20,881 nucleotides of DNA, taken from positions 1 to 20,881 of the forward strand of contig JBBSDW010000044.1 in assembly GCA_038240295.1 (NCBI GenBank), written 5' to 3'. A program made the translations under genes and the position numbers. The stretch's first letter is position 1, and each line of letters starts with the position of its first letter. This document shows, piece by piece, positions 1 through 8,269 of the stretch. The notes beneath the pieces were generated by a model. That model saw only the letters and a program-made list of their open reading frames with translations. It did not search any database and had not been told where the DNA came from. This DNA is from JABDDM01 sp038240295. Lineage in GTDB: Bacteria > Bacteroidota > Ignavibacteria > Palsa-1295.

Positions 1-1
1 C

Positions 2-448
2 GAGGCGAGCCGTTCGAACCTGAACTACATCAAGCTCGACGGCAACGTCGGTTGCATGGTCAATGGCGCAGGACTCGCAATGGCCACCATGGACATCATC
101 AAGCTTGCTGGCGGCGAACCTGCCAATTTTCTGGACGTCGGCGGCGGAGCGAACGCCGAGACGGTCGCGAGCGGCTTCCGTATTATCCTGAGCGATCCGA
201 ATGTCAAGGCGATCCTCATCAATATTTTTGGTGGCATCGTCCGCTGCGATCGTGTAGCTGCGGGTGTGATCGAAGCTTCAAAAGCTGTGAAGCCGCACGT
301 GCCGATCGTTGTTAGGTTGGAAGGTACGAACGCGGAAGAAGCAGGAAAATTACTTGCAGAGAGCGGACTAAACTTCCTCGTCGCAAAAGGCCTCAAAGCC
401 GCAGCCGAGAAAGTTACAGAAGCGCTTCGCGAGCCGGCGATGGCCTAA
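2..448 (+). CDS. sucC: Succinyl-CoA synthetase (ADP-forming) beta subunit, C-terminal part
   Basis: This is the last 148 residues of the TCA-cycle enzyme subunit that, with SucD, interconverts succinyl-CoA and succinate with nucleotide phosphorylation in the cytoplasm. The 5' part lies outside the window; the family is usually about 385-400 residues. Seen directly: the conserved C-terminal ligase-domain strings NYIKLDGNVGCMVNGAGLAM, NFLDVGGGA, ILINIFGGIVRCD and VRLEGTN, all typical of SucC. The frame is open from base 2 to the TAA. A strong hairpin follows 14 bp after the stop, so no co-transcribed sucD lies downstream here; any sucD would be upstream or elsewhere. Identification is secure; only completeness is unknown. 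Confidence 0.97.
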   Translation, partial: EASRSNLNYIKLDGNVGCMVNGAGLAMATMDIIKLAGGEPANFLDVGGGANAETVASGFRIILSDPNVKAILINIFGGIVRCDRVAAGVIEASKAVKPHVPIVVRLEGTNAEEAGKLLAESGLNFLVAKGLKAAAEKVTEALREPAMA

Positions 449-462
449 GCATTCCTTACTTT

Positions 463-498
463 AAATGAAGAAGGCGCCGATTGGCGCCTTCTTCATTT
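463..498. terminator. Bidirectional terminator shared by sucC and the T9SS cargo gene
   Basis: Perfect 16-bp inverted repeat AAATGAAGAAGGCGCC (463-478) and GGCGCCTTCTTCATTT (483-498) with a GATT loop. The GC core has A/T-rich outer arms, so either strand gives a hairpin ending in a U-rich arm. It sits 14 bp after the sucC stop and 15 bp beyond the stop of the convergent minus-strand gene. Its placement between two convergent genes supports use in both directions. Confidence 0.9.
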
Positions 499-513
499 GA
501 AAGATTCGTACGA

Positions 514-2592
514 TCACCTGACGATCTGCATCGACATTGCCTTCGCGTTTTGCCAGACGATGGAGCCAGTCACCGGGTCAGTGGCGATCATGCGATAGAG
601 GTAGGTACCTGTCGCCAAACGTTCGCCGGCTTGCGTGAGATCGATTCCTGTCGAATGCGTGCCTGCTGTAAAGAATTGATGTGCGAGCGGACGAGCGACT
701 ACACGTCCGAGGATGTCCATCACAGAAAGATCGACGATCGCCGATTGCTCAAGCGAGAATCCGATCGTCGTGTGATCGAGAACTGGATTCGGCTGATTCT
801 GCATGAGCGCATATCCACCCAAAACTGCGAGACCTAACTCGACATGCTCGGCAGGATGCTCAGTACGTGCACCGCTAAGCGAAACGTCGACGATCCTGTA
901 GTCATAGGAGCCTGCACGCGGCGGATAATCTGTCGCATCATAGTCATGCGTTACGCTCGTCGGACCGTGACCACGAAGCGCTTCGTTCGTCGAATAACTT
1001 TGCACCGCCTGGAATAGCGAGCCGTTCGTCGATTCCTTTCGCTCGATGATAAAGCCGGCATTGCCCTGCTCGCTCGCTGTCTGCCAATTCAGATCGACAT
1101 GTGCACCTCGCGCGGTCGCGGTGAAGTGTGTCATCTCGACCGGCAGGGTCCCGTTCTTGAAAATCAGTTGCGCGTAAATATCGTAGTTACCGTTGCGGTT
1201 ATCTTCCCATGCCGCGATGGCGCCCCCCGTGCGAGGCACAAGACTTACGTTTCGAGTCTGGCTCGTGGTTGAATAACGGATCGGCTTGCCCCACGTGGAA
1301 TTTGTACCAACAGTCGGGAAATATCGCCTTGGCACGATATCCATCTCCTGCGCATAGACATTCGAATCGCCAGATCCATTTCGTGCATCGTCCCAGGCTG
1401 CAAGGAGCGTACCGTTATCGACTTTGGCGCCTGCGGGCATCGCCTGACCACCTGTTACGTCGCAGACAGTAAAATAATGCGTACCGGCGTGAGGCACGAG
1501 GTCTGAGCCATTCGGAAGTACACGAACCATTGCGATGGACTTACTTCCAAAATTATTCTCAAAGAGAACAAATACGCCAGCAGTATTGAATGGAGCCTCA
1601 CCCACAGAATCATCAGAAAATATTTTCGGATTCGTCTGATCCCCGGGATAACTCCAGGTAACATCGGCGGGATTGTACCAAACCTTCGAGCTATCGAGAT
1701 TCAGCCGGTTCGCACGAATCTCCTGCCCCGTCGATGTCGACTCTTCCCATGCGATCAGGAACTGTGAGCCATCTCTGCGCAAGTCGACATTCTTTGAAAT
1801 ATTGGTGTTCGATCCGCCTTTGTAAACCTGAATACCCTGTGTGCTCCACATAATAGCACCCGCCGAAGTGATGCGGGCAGCCCAGATCGATTGCGGTATC
1901 GTTGAACTGCTCTGCCAGGCGAGCAAACAGCCGCCGTTACCATCATCGCAAAGCTTCGGAGCCTTCTGCTGACTCGATTGATTGATCTCCAACAGTCCTG
2001 TCGTGCCCCATGCGACGCCCGACGATGTGAGCTTGTTCATGTAGATGTCGGGGCGTGTTGGCGAACTTGTGGCTCGATTGTCTTCCCAGGCAACGAACGC
2101 ATTGCCGTTACCATCGGAGCAAAGGCTGGCGTTGTTCTGATCTCGAATTGCGGCGCAGACCTTGACCCCGGATGTGTCCCACACACGGACACCATTACTT
2201 TGCAACCTCTGCGCATACAGATCGACACCATTCGCGACCGTTCGATAATCTTCCCAAACTATAAAGGCTCCGCCTGCTCCATCGGATGCAATGAGTGGAA
2301 CACGTTGGTCACTGGCCGGAAGGCGGCAGACGGGAGCGCCATTGACTCCCCATAGCGGATTACCGTTAGCATCGAGACGTTGCGCCCAGATGTCCCAGCC
2401 CTCGTTCGATCGATAGTCTTCCCACACCGCCAGCAAGCCTTCTGCTCCGTCGGAGCACGTATGCAAGCCTTGCTGAGTGCCTCCGGCAGTGCAGATGGGG
2501 GTATTGGTCGTCGAATCGCTATGCCATTGAGCGTTCGCCGCGCTCGAAGCAAGCAGACTACAAACAATCGCGAACAGGTAACGATACTTCAT
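514..2592 (-). CDS. Secreted WEDxR-repeat protein with type IX secretion C-terminal sorting domain
   Basis: A 692-residue exported protein. The start at 2592 is chosen because it gives a clean signal peptide (MKYRYLFAIVCSLLASSAANAQ); a longer frame to 2658 would place 22 unlikely residues before it. Residues about 30-480 hold repeats of 56-62 residues, each with an SDGxGG-like turn, a W-E-D-x-R motif and a D-I-Y-A-Q-R-L-like strand. The tryptophans are at 57, 113, 169, 226, 282, 400 and 462, with a phenylalanine at 344, so probably eight units and perhaps a beta-propeller. Residues 484-586 resemble an Ig/FnIII-like module (LPVEMTHFTATARG, NAGFIIERK). Residues 598-692 match a type A T9SS sorting domain (QNQPNPVLDHTTIGFSLEQ, ILGRVV, GTYLYRMIA). 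The expected route is Sec export, T9SS transport, then surface attachment or release. The ligand is unknown. Confidence 0.88.
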   Translation of the reverse strand: MKYRYLFAIVCSLLASSAANAQWHSDSTTNTPICTAGGTQQGLHTCSDGAEGLLAVWEDYRSNEGWDIWAQRLDANGNPLWGVNGAPVCRLPASDQRVPLIASDGAGGAFIVWEDYRTVANGVDLYAQRLQSNGVRVWDTSGVKVCAAIRDQNNASLCSDGNGNAFVAWEDNRATSSPTRPDIYMNKLTSSGVAWGTTGLLEINQSSQQKAPKLCDDGNGGCLLAWQSSSTIPQSIWAARITSAGAIMWSTQGIQVYKGGSNTNISKNVDLRRDGSQFLIAWEESTSTGQEIRANRLNLDSSKVWYNPADVTWSYPGDQTNPKIFSDDSVGEAPFNTAGVFVLFENNFGSKSIAMVRVLPNGSDLVPHAGTHYFTVCDVTGGQAMPAGAKVDNGTLLAAWDDARNGSGDSNVYAQEMDIVPRRYFPTVGTNSTWGKPIRYSTTSQTRNVSLVPRTGGAIAAWEDNRNGNYDIYAQLIFKNGTLPVEMTHFTATARGAHVDLNWQTASEQGNAGFIIERKESTNGSLFQAVQSYSTNEALRGHGPTSVTHDYDATDYPPRAGSYDYRIVDVSLSGARTEHPAEHVELGLAVLGGYALMQNQPNPVLDHTTIGFSLEQSAIVDLSVMDILGRVVARPLAHQFFTAGTHSTGIDLTQAGERLATGTYLYRMIATDPVTGSIVWQNAKAMSMQIVR

Positions 2593-3346
2593 ACGAGTGG
2601 AACAGAATATCGAAAAACACAAGCACCATGCGTGGTGTGCACAATCCTCAACGCCCAATCAACTGGTCGCTCATCGAAAAATCGACAAAATTGGAGCAAA
2701 AAGGCGGAAACTACACCACGATAGACACATTACTGGACAGCGGAGAGACAAAGCTCACGAAGTGTGCCACCCCATTTCAAGCTTTTTGAGGCTTTGGTCT
2801 TCACTTCCAATCGCAAGCACGTTCCAGCCACCGCGCACGATTTAATTCGAGCGGTGACGTTTTGCAGCCGCTTAGGAAACCTCACCCAACCTCTCCTTCG
2901 CAGGAGAGGAGATTTTATTAATCGTTGCTGGAGGGTGCGGTCAGTGGCTTTCTTGCGATTTTCTCTGCTAATTTTGGCGGCTTTGAGTATGCTCCTTCGC
3001 TCGCCGATTTTAAAATAATAGCCTCTCCTGCGAAGGAGAGGTTGGGTGAGGTTTCGGCAGCGGGTATCATGTTTTGAGAGCGCCGAGACCCGACGCGGAG
3101 GCTTTGAGGATCGCCTTCCAATTCTTGCTGGAGATTCTATCAGCTTGAGTTGGACGGTATTGACAGAATCACGATAATCTACGAGTTTCTATCGGTACGG
3201 TTTTCCACATTCTTCGCCACATCACGACTTTCTTTCCCATAGAACCAATATCGCTTGGAAATGGGACAGCGATGAGTTATCTTCGTACAGCTTCCTAATC
3301 AAAGTCCCGTGCGGGGGTTGATCAGGCCTTAATTCTAAAAGTCATT
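2593..3346. other. 754-bp gene-free interval
   Basis: No credible coding region on either strand. It lies between divergently transcribed genes (T9SS cargo to the left, OmpA-family protein to the right), so promoters for both should be here, but I could not pick convincing -33/-7 or -35/-10 pairs. The main structure is the inverted-repeat element at 2876-3055. The remaining sequence shows only short palindromes, such as CACCATGCGTGGTG near 2632. Confidence 0.6.
2876..3055. repeat. 180-bp element with 34-bp perfect terminal inverted repeats (REP doublet or MITE-like)
   Basis: The arm at 2876-2909 is the exact reverse complement of 3022-3055 over 34 bp. Each arm contains its own palindrome, CCTCTCCT-TCGC-AGGAGAGG (2890-2909 on the left). 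The 112-bp interior is noncoding and A/T-rich next to the arms. Each arm can fold alone as an 8-bp stem-loop, or the two arms can pair with each other. No target-site duplication is evident at the edges. This fits an inverted REP doublet or a small non-autonomous mobile element; no transposase is in the window. It does not match a named family that I can cite. Confidence 0.85.
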
Positions 3347-4840
3347 ATGTGCAATTCCTTGCTTCGTAAAGGGGCAGTGGGGTATGCTGGCGTGTTGCTC
3401 TTGCTTTGTTTTGGATTCGGTTCATTGACCGCTCAGACAAGAAAGCCTGACCTGCAGTCTGCTACGCTTACTGTTTACTCGGATAATTATCTAACGCGAC
3501 TTCGACCCGATACCACGGCCGATAGTTGGTTGGAGCCTCACATCGCTATCAGCAGCCGACATTACATCGGTGTAGAGTTCGGGACGACCCGGGCGTGGAT
3601 GGCTGGTGGTACCAATTTCTTTTTCCCTTACAAGGCGGCGGGCGCAAGTGGGGTGCTTCCTTTCGGTGGGCTTGGCTCAGGACAAGGATTTCAATTTGGA
3701 GGCGTTGTCGATTTCTCGCTGAGCGATTTCGTCGGACTTCAGGGCAAACTTCGGTATTTCAATGCCATCACACGGACTTCCCAATCGGGCTCCATCGTCG
3801 CATCAGGTCAGGATGGATTGCCGCATTCCTTTGAGGCGGTCTCAAGTTACCTCAATTCGCACACCTATCTTGGTGCCGATGCGTTTATGCGCTATCAGCT
3901 TGTTCCTCAAAAATATTATGCGCTGGGCGGCGCCGGAATTGCGGTACCGATCAGCGAATCGTTCAGCGTCACACGAAGTGCTTCAAATGGAAATGGTGGC
4001 GCGTTCGTCCCTGCCTTTCAATCGAATGCGTCTCCATCCGATGCGTATTTCAACTCATTCCGTGTGGATCTCAAACTTGGCATTGGCACCTTTATTCCGC
4101 TCACGGACGATATCGTCATGACGCCTGAGCTCGTGCTTAGCCTGCCCGTCACCTCGTACTTCAGCAAAAGTTACGAAGCGTTTTACACGAATGCAGGTGT
4201 CAACACGCCACGTCAATGGTACGCGACTGCGTCGGTCAGCATAAAATTCCCAAACGGTGGCTTCTCGCTTTACGCGATCGAGCGAGAGCGGCACAGAAAG
4301 TATCTGGAAGAATTTCGCCATGCCTCTGTTGTTCATCCGATCCCACTCTTGCGTCGGCACGATATAGCCGAAGCTCCGCGACAGGTCATTCCACAAAAAC
4401 TGGAAAGGGATACCTTGCCGGATTACGAGACCGATGCTCAGAGCCGATTGGTCCGCTGGGAGGACATCGGTCCGAACGCTGCTCGAAAGCTTCGGCTGGT
4501 CGTGTTCTTTGAATTCGGTAAGGCCGCCCTCGCTTCGTACAACAATGTTGGCCTGGATCGATTGGCTCACACGATGCTAAAACATCCACAACTGATCGTG
4601 GAGATCGCGGCCTACACCGATGGGCGAGGTTCCGAGCAACGCAATCTCCAGTTGTCCCAATCACGCGCGGATGCCATCCAGAGTTACTTAACTTCCAAAG
4701 GAATCGATGCGCTCCGGCTCCCAGCAAAAGGATACGGACGGGCATCCCCAGTTGCCACAAACGACACACCCGAAGGACGCGCCTCTAACAGACGCGTTGA
4801 GTTTCTGGTTGTCAGGGATCAAGCGATGCTGGACGAGTAA
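3347..4840 (+). CDS. OmpA-family outer-membrane protein (beta-barrel plus peptidoglycan-binding domain)
   Basis: A 497-residue envelope protein predicted to tie the outer membrane to peptidoglycan. Residues 1-30 look like a signal peptide ending LTAQ. Residues about 40-305 alternate aromatic, glycine-rich strands typical of an outer-membrane barrel, including GLGSGQGFQFGGVVDFSLSD and YALGGAGIAVPISESFSV. A charged linker covers about 310-380. Residues 384-490 form an OmpA/MotB C-terminal domain: VVFFEFGKAAL, VEIAAYTDGRGSEQRNLQLS, SRADAIQSYL, GRASPVATNDTPEGRASNRR. D425 and R440 fall where the family binds meso-diaminopimelate. It stands alone, 313 bp before the export operon. No clear ribosome binding site precedes the ATG. 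The exact subfamily is not assigned. Confidence 0.88.
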   Translation: MCNSLLRKGAVGYAGVLLLLCFGFGSLTAQTRKPDLQSATLTVYSDNYLTRLRPDTTADSWLEPHIAISSRHYIGVEFGTTRAWMAGGTNFFFPYKAAGASGVLPFGGLGSGQGFQFGGVVDFSLSDFVGLQGKLRYFNAITRTSQSGSIVASGQDGLPHSFEAVSSYLNSHTYLGADAFMRYQLVPQKYYALGGAGIAVPISESFSVTRSASNGNGGAFVPAFQSNASPSDAYFNSFRVDLKLGIGTFIPLTDDIVMTPELVLSLPVTSYFSKSYEAFYTNAGVNTPRQWYATASVSIKFPNGGFSLYAIERERHRKYLEEFRHASVVHPIPLLRRHDIAEAPRQVIPQKLERDTLPDYETDAQSRLVRWEDIGPNAARKLRLVVFFEFGKAALASYNNVGLDRLAHTMLKHPQLIVEIAAYTDGRGSEQRNLQLSQSRADAIQSYLTSKGIDALRLPAKGYGRASPVATNDTPEGRASNRRVEFLVVRDQAMLDE

Positions 4841-5153
4841 CTGGTTCTGCTATTTTCGAACGAATCGCTCTGGGGCTTTGATCTAAACCCCAATAGCGCT
4901 ATGCCCTCTGGCAGATCGGTTTACTTTTCATATTGCAACGGGTGCCACTTTCGTGAATTCTACGCTCGGGCGCAATTCGGTGTGAGTCAAAGCGTGGTTT
5001 TCTTCGTAAGTTTGCCACCGTTCCGGTTTGCTTTGGGTGCGCTAGCAAAATGAATATTATAGCTGCCCATACGTCCTTACCGAAGAAGTTCTTGGGATTC
5101 GGTGCACCACTCGCTTCTCATCTCGCGGCCAGAGAAGATAAATTATTGATTTC
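4841..5153. other. Intergenic region before the ABC export operon
   Basis: A 313-bp gap between two plus-strand genes. It contains a weak bulged hairpin at 4872-4891 (GGGG...CCCC with inner TTT/AAA) without a T-run, which is not a convincing terminator. The promoter for the export operon is presumably here, but no consensus pair stands out. A 47-codon frame at 5050-5193 runs into the next gene and was not called. Confidence 0.5.
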
Positions 5154-6392
5154 ATGCCAGTTGAGGCAAATAAAGTCGATCTTAGCAGTCTAAGGATAAA
5201 CCGAACCACGGTCAAGACCGAGGAAAAGGGCGGGTCATCCAAACGGCTTCTTATTATACTTGGGAGTATCCTTGCGCTTGCATTCATCGTCTGGCTGGTC
5301 ATTTCCAGTGGCTTTTTGCGCTCGAAGGAAAAAGTTGAGACTGCTACCGTCACCATGGTTTCGCCTTCTCAAGCGGGCGCCGTCTTGACTGCGAGCGGTT
5401 ATGTGGTTGCAAGCCGGAAGGCTGCGGTTGGTTCGAAAGGAACCGGCCGGTTGATCTATCTTGGCGTTGAAGAAGGCTCGCATGTCGTCAAGGATCAGAT
5501 CATCGCAAGGCTCGAAGCGATCGACGTAAATGCATCGCTTCAGCAGGCGCAGGCTTCGCTCGTAGCTCAAAAGGCAAATCAGGAAAATACCAGAGCAGCG
5601 CTCGAAAATGGCGACTCCTCAATGCTTCGCACTCGCATTCTTTATAAACAAGGTCTCGCGTCACACGCCGAGCTGACTGCAGCGGAATCGGCGTACAGGC
5701 AGCTGCAGGCGCAGCAGGCCGCGGCTGCGGCAAACGTACAAGTTGCGGAGAAGTCGATCCAGGCTGCTCAGGTACAGGTAGAATTCACGAACATTCGCGC
5801 GCCTTTTGAAGGGACCGTGCTCACAAAAGATGCTGATGTCGGCACGATCATCACGCCCTTCGGTGCCGCTTCGGGTTCGAAGGCCGACGTTGTCACACTT
5901 GCCGACATGAACTCGCTCGATGCAGAAGTTGACGTTAGCGAAGCCAATATTAGTCAGGTGCACGTCGGTCAGCCGTGCGAGATCACGCTCGATGCTGTGC
6001 CCGATAAGCGATATTCAGGTCACGTTCACATGATCGTACCGACCGCCGACCGGTCGAAGGCAACAGTGCTGACAAAAGTCGATTTCACCGATCGCGATTC
6101 GCGCGTGCTGCCTGAGATGAGCTTGAAGGTGAACTTCCTGAAAGATTCATCGGCCGCGATCGATACCTCGGGACCAAAGTTAACCGTACCGGCGTCGGCG
6201 ATCATTACGAAAGGCGGCGCCAAAACAGTCTTTGTTTTAAAAGGCGAGACGGTGACTGAAGTCGCAGTTGTGCTCGGCCCGGCGATCGGCAGCGGATTCG
6301 AGGTTCGACAGGGACTCGCAGAGGGCGATAAAGTTGTGGTGCATCCTTCGGATAAATTGAGTACGGGCGCAAAAGTCCAGGTGCAAGAGTAG
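5154..6392 (+). CDS. Periplasmic adaptor (membrane fusion) subunit of an ABC export system, MacA-like
   Basis: A 412-residue HlyD/MacA-type membrane fusion protein that would bridge an inner-membrane ABC exporter to an outer-membrane channel. It has a cytoplasmic N-terminus of about 31 residues, one transmembrane anchor (about 32-53), and a split lipoyl-like domain (about 82-123, and 210-235 with IRAPFEGTVLTKDADVGT). Between these lies an Ala/Gln-rich alpha-helical hairpin (124-208). Beta-barrel and membrane-proximal domains follow (about 255-412, with VPASAIITKGGAKTVFVL). The length is normal for the family. It leads a four-gene cluster: the ATPase starts 21 bp after its stop. No TolC-like outer-membrane factor is in the window. 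The start is the first ATG giving the full anchor; the ribosome binding site is weak. Confidence 0.92.
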   Translation: MPVEANKVDLSSLRINRTTVKTEEKGGSSKRLLIILGSILALAFIVWLVISSGFLRSKEKVETATVTMVSPSQAGAVLTASGYVVASRKAAVGSKGTGRLIYLGVEEGSHVVKDQIIARLEAIDVNASLQQAQASLVAQKANQENTRAALENGDSSMLRTRILYKQGLASHAELTAAESAYRQLQAQQAAAAANVQVAEKSIQAAQVQVEFTNIRAPFEGTVLTKDADVGTIITPFGAASGSKADVVTLADMNSLDAEVDVSEANISQVHVGQPCEITLDAVPDKRYSGHVHMIVPTADRSKATVLTKVDFTDRDSRVLPEMSLKVNFLKDSSAAIDTSGPKLTVPASAIITKGGAKTVFVLKGETVTEVAVVLGPAIGSGFEVRQGLAEGDKVVVHPSDKLSTGAKVQVQE

Positions 6393-6413
6393 CGTAACAT
6401 ATCACACACGATC

Positions 6414-7091
6414 ATGGCTGAGGGAATTGTTCAGGTAAGAAATGTAACGAAGACGTACAAGCGGGATACGATGCAGATCCCCGTACTTCAAAACATCTCG
6501 CTCGAAATACCCGAAGGGGAATTTCTCGCGCTCATGGGTCCGTCTGGTTCGGGCAAGACGACATTGCTCAATCTCATCGCAGGCATCGACAGGCCGGATA
6601 GTGGTGAGATACTCGTGCAGAATACGAACATCGCAAGCCTGAACGAATCGGCGCTCGCAACCTGGCGATCGCAGCATATCGGCTTCGTCTTTCAGTTTTA
6701 CAATCTTCTGCCGGTCCTGACAGCATTCGAGAACGTCGAGCTTCCGCTTCTTCTGACGAAGCTAAATAAGCAGCAACGCAAAGAGCATGTCGAGACGGCG
6801 CTCAAAGTTGTCGGTCTTGCCGATCGCATGAATCATTATCCGAAGCAGCTATCTGGCGGCCAGGAACAACGTGTTGCGATTGCGCGAGCGATCGTCACCG
6901 ACCCAACGCTGATCGTTGCCGATGAACCGACCGGCGATCTCGACAGGAAATCTGCCGAGGATATTCTCGATCTCATGCAGCAACTCAATCAAGAGTTCAA
7001 GAAGACGATCGTGATGGTTACGCATGATCCGAATGCAGCAGAACGCGCGCATAAGACCCGTCATCTCGACAAAGGCGAACTGACGTTATGA
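6414..7091 (+). CDS. ABC transporter ATP-binding protein, MacB/LolD family
   Basis: A 225-residue nucleotide-binding subunit that would power the two FtsX-type permeases encoded next. All ABC motifs are visible: Walker A GPSGSGKTT (42-50), Q-loop Q94 in FVFQFYNLLP, signature LSGGQ (146-150), Walker B ending LIVADEPTGDLD with D170 and E171, and switch H204 in VTHD. FQFYNLLPVLTAFENVELP is typical of the MacB/LolD/FtsE clade. Unlike E. coli MacB, the ATPase is a separate polypeptide rather than fused to the permease. Its TGA overlaps the ATG of the next gene by 4 bp, suggesting translational coupling. The substrate cannot be told from sequence; macrolide, lipoprotein, lipid or peptide export are all possible. 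Confidence 0.95.
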   Translation: MAEGIVQVRNVTKTYKRDTMQIPVLQNISLEIPEGEFLALMGPSGSGKTTLLNLIAGIDRPDSGEILVQNTNIASLNESALATWRSQHIGFVFQFYNLLPVLTAFENVELPLLLTKLNKQQRKEHVETALKVVGLADRMNHYPKQLSGGQEQRVAIARAIVTDPTLIVADEPTGDLDRKSAEDILDLMQQLNQEFKKTIVMVTHDPNAAERAHKTRHLDKGELTL

Positions 7092-8245
7092 AAATCTTCA
7101 AGCTCATCTTCCGAAATATTTTCCGGCACAAGCTGCGCGCTGCGCTGACCGTACTCGGGATCGCTATCGCAGTGATGGCCTTTGGTCTTATCCGAACGAT
7201 GGTCGGCGCATGGTACGCTGGCTCGGAAGCATCTGCGCCGGACCGTATCATTACACGTCAGGCCGTTTCATTCATTTTTCCATTGCCGCTGGCCGACCGC
7301 GATCAAATCGTACGGGTCCCAGGCGTAAAAGAAGTCACGTGGCTTAATTGGTTTGGTGGCGTCTACAAAGATAAAAACAACTTCTTCGCGCGCATGGCCT
7401 GCGATCCCGCAAGCTTCACCGACATCTATCCAGAATATAAGGTGACGCCCACTGAACTCGAGACCTTTAAAAAAGAACGTAACTCTTGCATTGTCGGACA
7501 AAAGCTGGCAGATCTCTATCATTTTAAAGTCGGCGATGTGATCCCGCTCGATGGAGATATCTACCCGGGAAAATGGGAGTTCGTCGTTGCAGGAATTTAT
7601 ACGGGGGAGAAACCGACAACGGATGTGTCTGCCATGTACTTCCACTGGGACTATCTCAACGAGCGTATCACGCAAACGCAGCCCAGTCGCGCGAACAACG
7701 TCGGATGGTACGTGATCAAGATCGCAAATCCGAACGAAGCCGCCACTGTCTCCGAGCGTATCGATGCGCTCTTTAAGAATTCATCGGCCGAAACAAAAAC
7801 GGAAACAGAGAAGGCGTTCGCATCCGGCTTCATTGCAATGTCGAGCGCGATCATCACTGGCTTGCAATTGATCTCCTATGTGATCATCGGCATCATTTTT
7901 CTCGTGCTTGCCAACACGATGATCATGACCGCTCGTGAACGCATTCGCGAGTATGCTGTGCTGAAGACTCTTGGGTTTACCGGTAAGCACATCGCGTTGC
8001 TCGTCTTTGGTGAATCGCTTTTGATGGCGCTTATTGGAGGCGTGATCGGCATCATCCTACTCTTTCCGATCAGCGCCGGCGTGGCAAAAGGCATGACGCA
8101 ATTTTTCCCTTATCTCGCCATCGCGCCTTCTACCATTGGCATTGCAGTGCTATTCTCGATCCTCGTAGGACTGGTCGCCGGATTTTTCCCTGCCACACGT
8201 TCGATGCGTATCAAGATCGTCGATGGACTCAGACAGATCGGTTGA
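7088..8245 (+). CDS. ABC transporter permease with FtsX/MacB-type domains (first of two)
   Basis: A 385-residue inner-membrane permease. It has one N-terminal transmembrane helix (about 17-38), a large periplasmic domain (about 40-250), then three C-terminal helices (about 256-279, 302-328, 347-368). The cytoplasmic loop carries RERIREYAVLKTLGFTGKHI, the FtsX-family coupling region that contacts the ATPase. This MacB/LolC-like topology suits mechanotransmission rather than passage through the membrane. The start ATG overlaps the ATPase stop. It is followed 24 bp later by a related permease, so the working complex is probably a heterodimer with two copies of the ATPase. Confidence 0.93.
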   Translation: MKIFKLIFRNIFRHKLRAALTVLGIAIAVMAFGLIRTMVGAWYAGSEASAPDRIITRQAVSFIFPLPLADRDQIVRVPGVKEVTWLNWFGGVYKDKNNFFARMACDPASFTDIYPEYKVTPTELETFKKERNSCIVGQKLADLYHFKVGDVIPLDGDIYPGKWEFVVAGIYTGEKPTTDVSAMYFHWDYLNERITQTQPSRANNVGWYVIKIANPNEAATVSERIDALFKNSSAETKTETEKAFASGFIAMSSAIITGLQLISYVIIGIIFLVLANTMIMTARERIREYAVLKTLGFTGKHIALLVFGESLLMALIGGVIGIILLFPISAGVAKGMTQFFPYLAIAPSTIGIAVLFSILVGLVAGFFPATRSMRIKIVDGLRQIG

Positions 8246-8269
8246 TCTCGAAAATAAAAGAGTATTGAA

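Noticed and set aside
25..396. Antisense 123-codon frame over sucC
   Set aside because: A shadow of the strongly conserved sucC frame, with no protein-like features.
2593..2658. Upstream extension of the T9SS cargo gene by 22 codons
   Set aside because: The added residues (MGVEDCAHHAWCLCFSIFC...) would place a non-signal sequence before an excellent signal peptide; the inner ATG at 2592 fits far better.
4872..4891. Terminator after the OmpA-family gene
   Set aside because: The stem is short and bulged, and no T-run follows.
5050..5193. 47-codon frame MNIIAAHTSLPKKFLG... ahead of the adaptor gene
   Set aside because: No ribosome binding site, no recognisable family, and it runs into the start of the adaptor gene; most likely chance.
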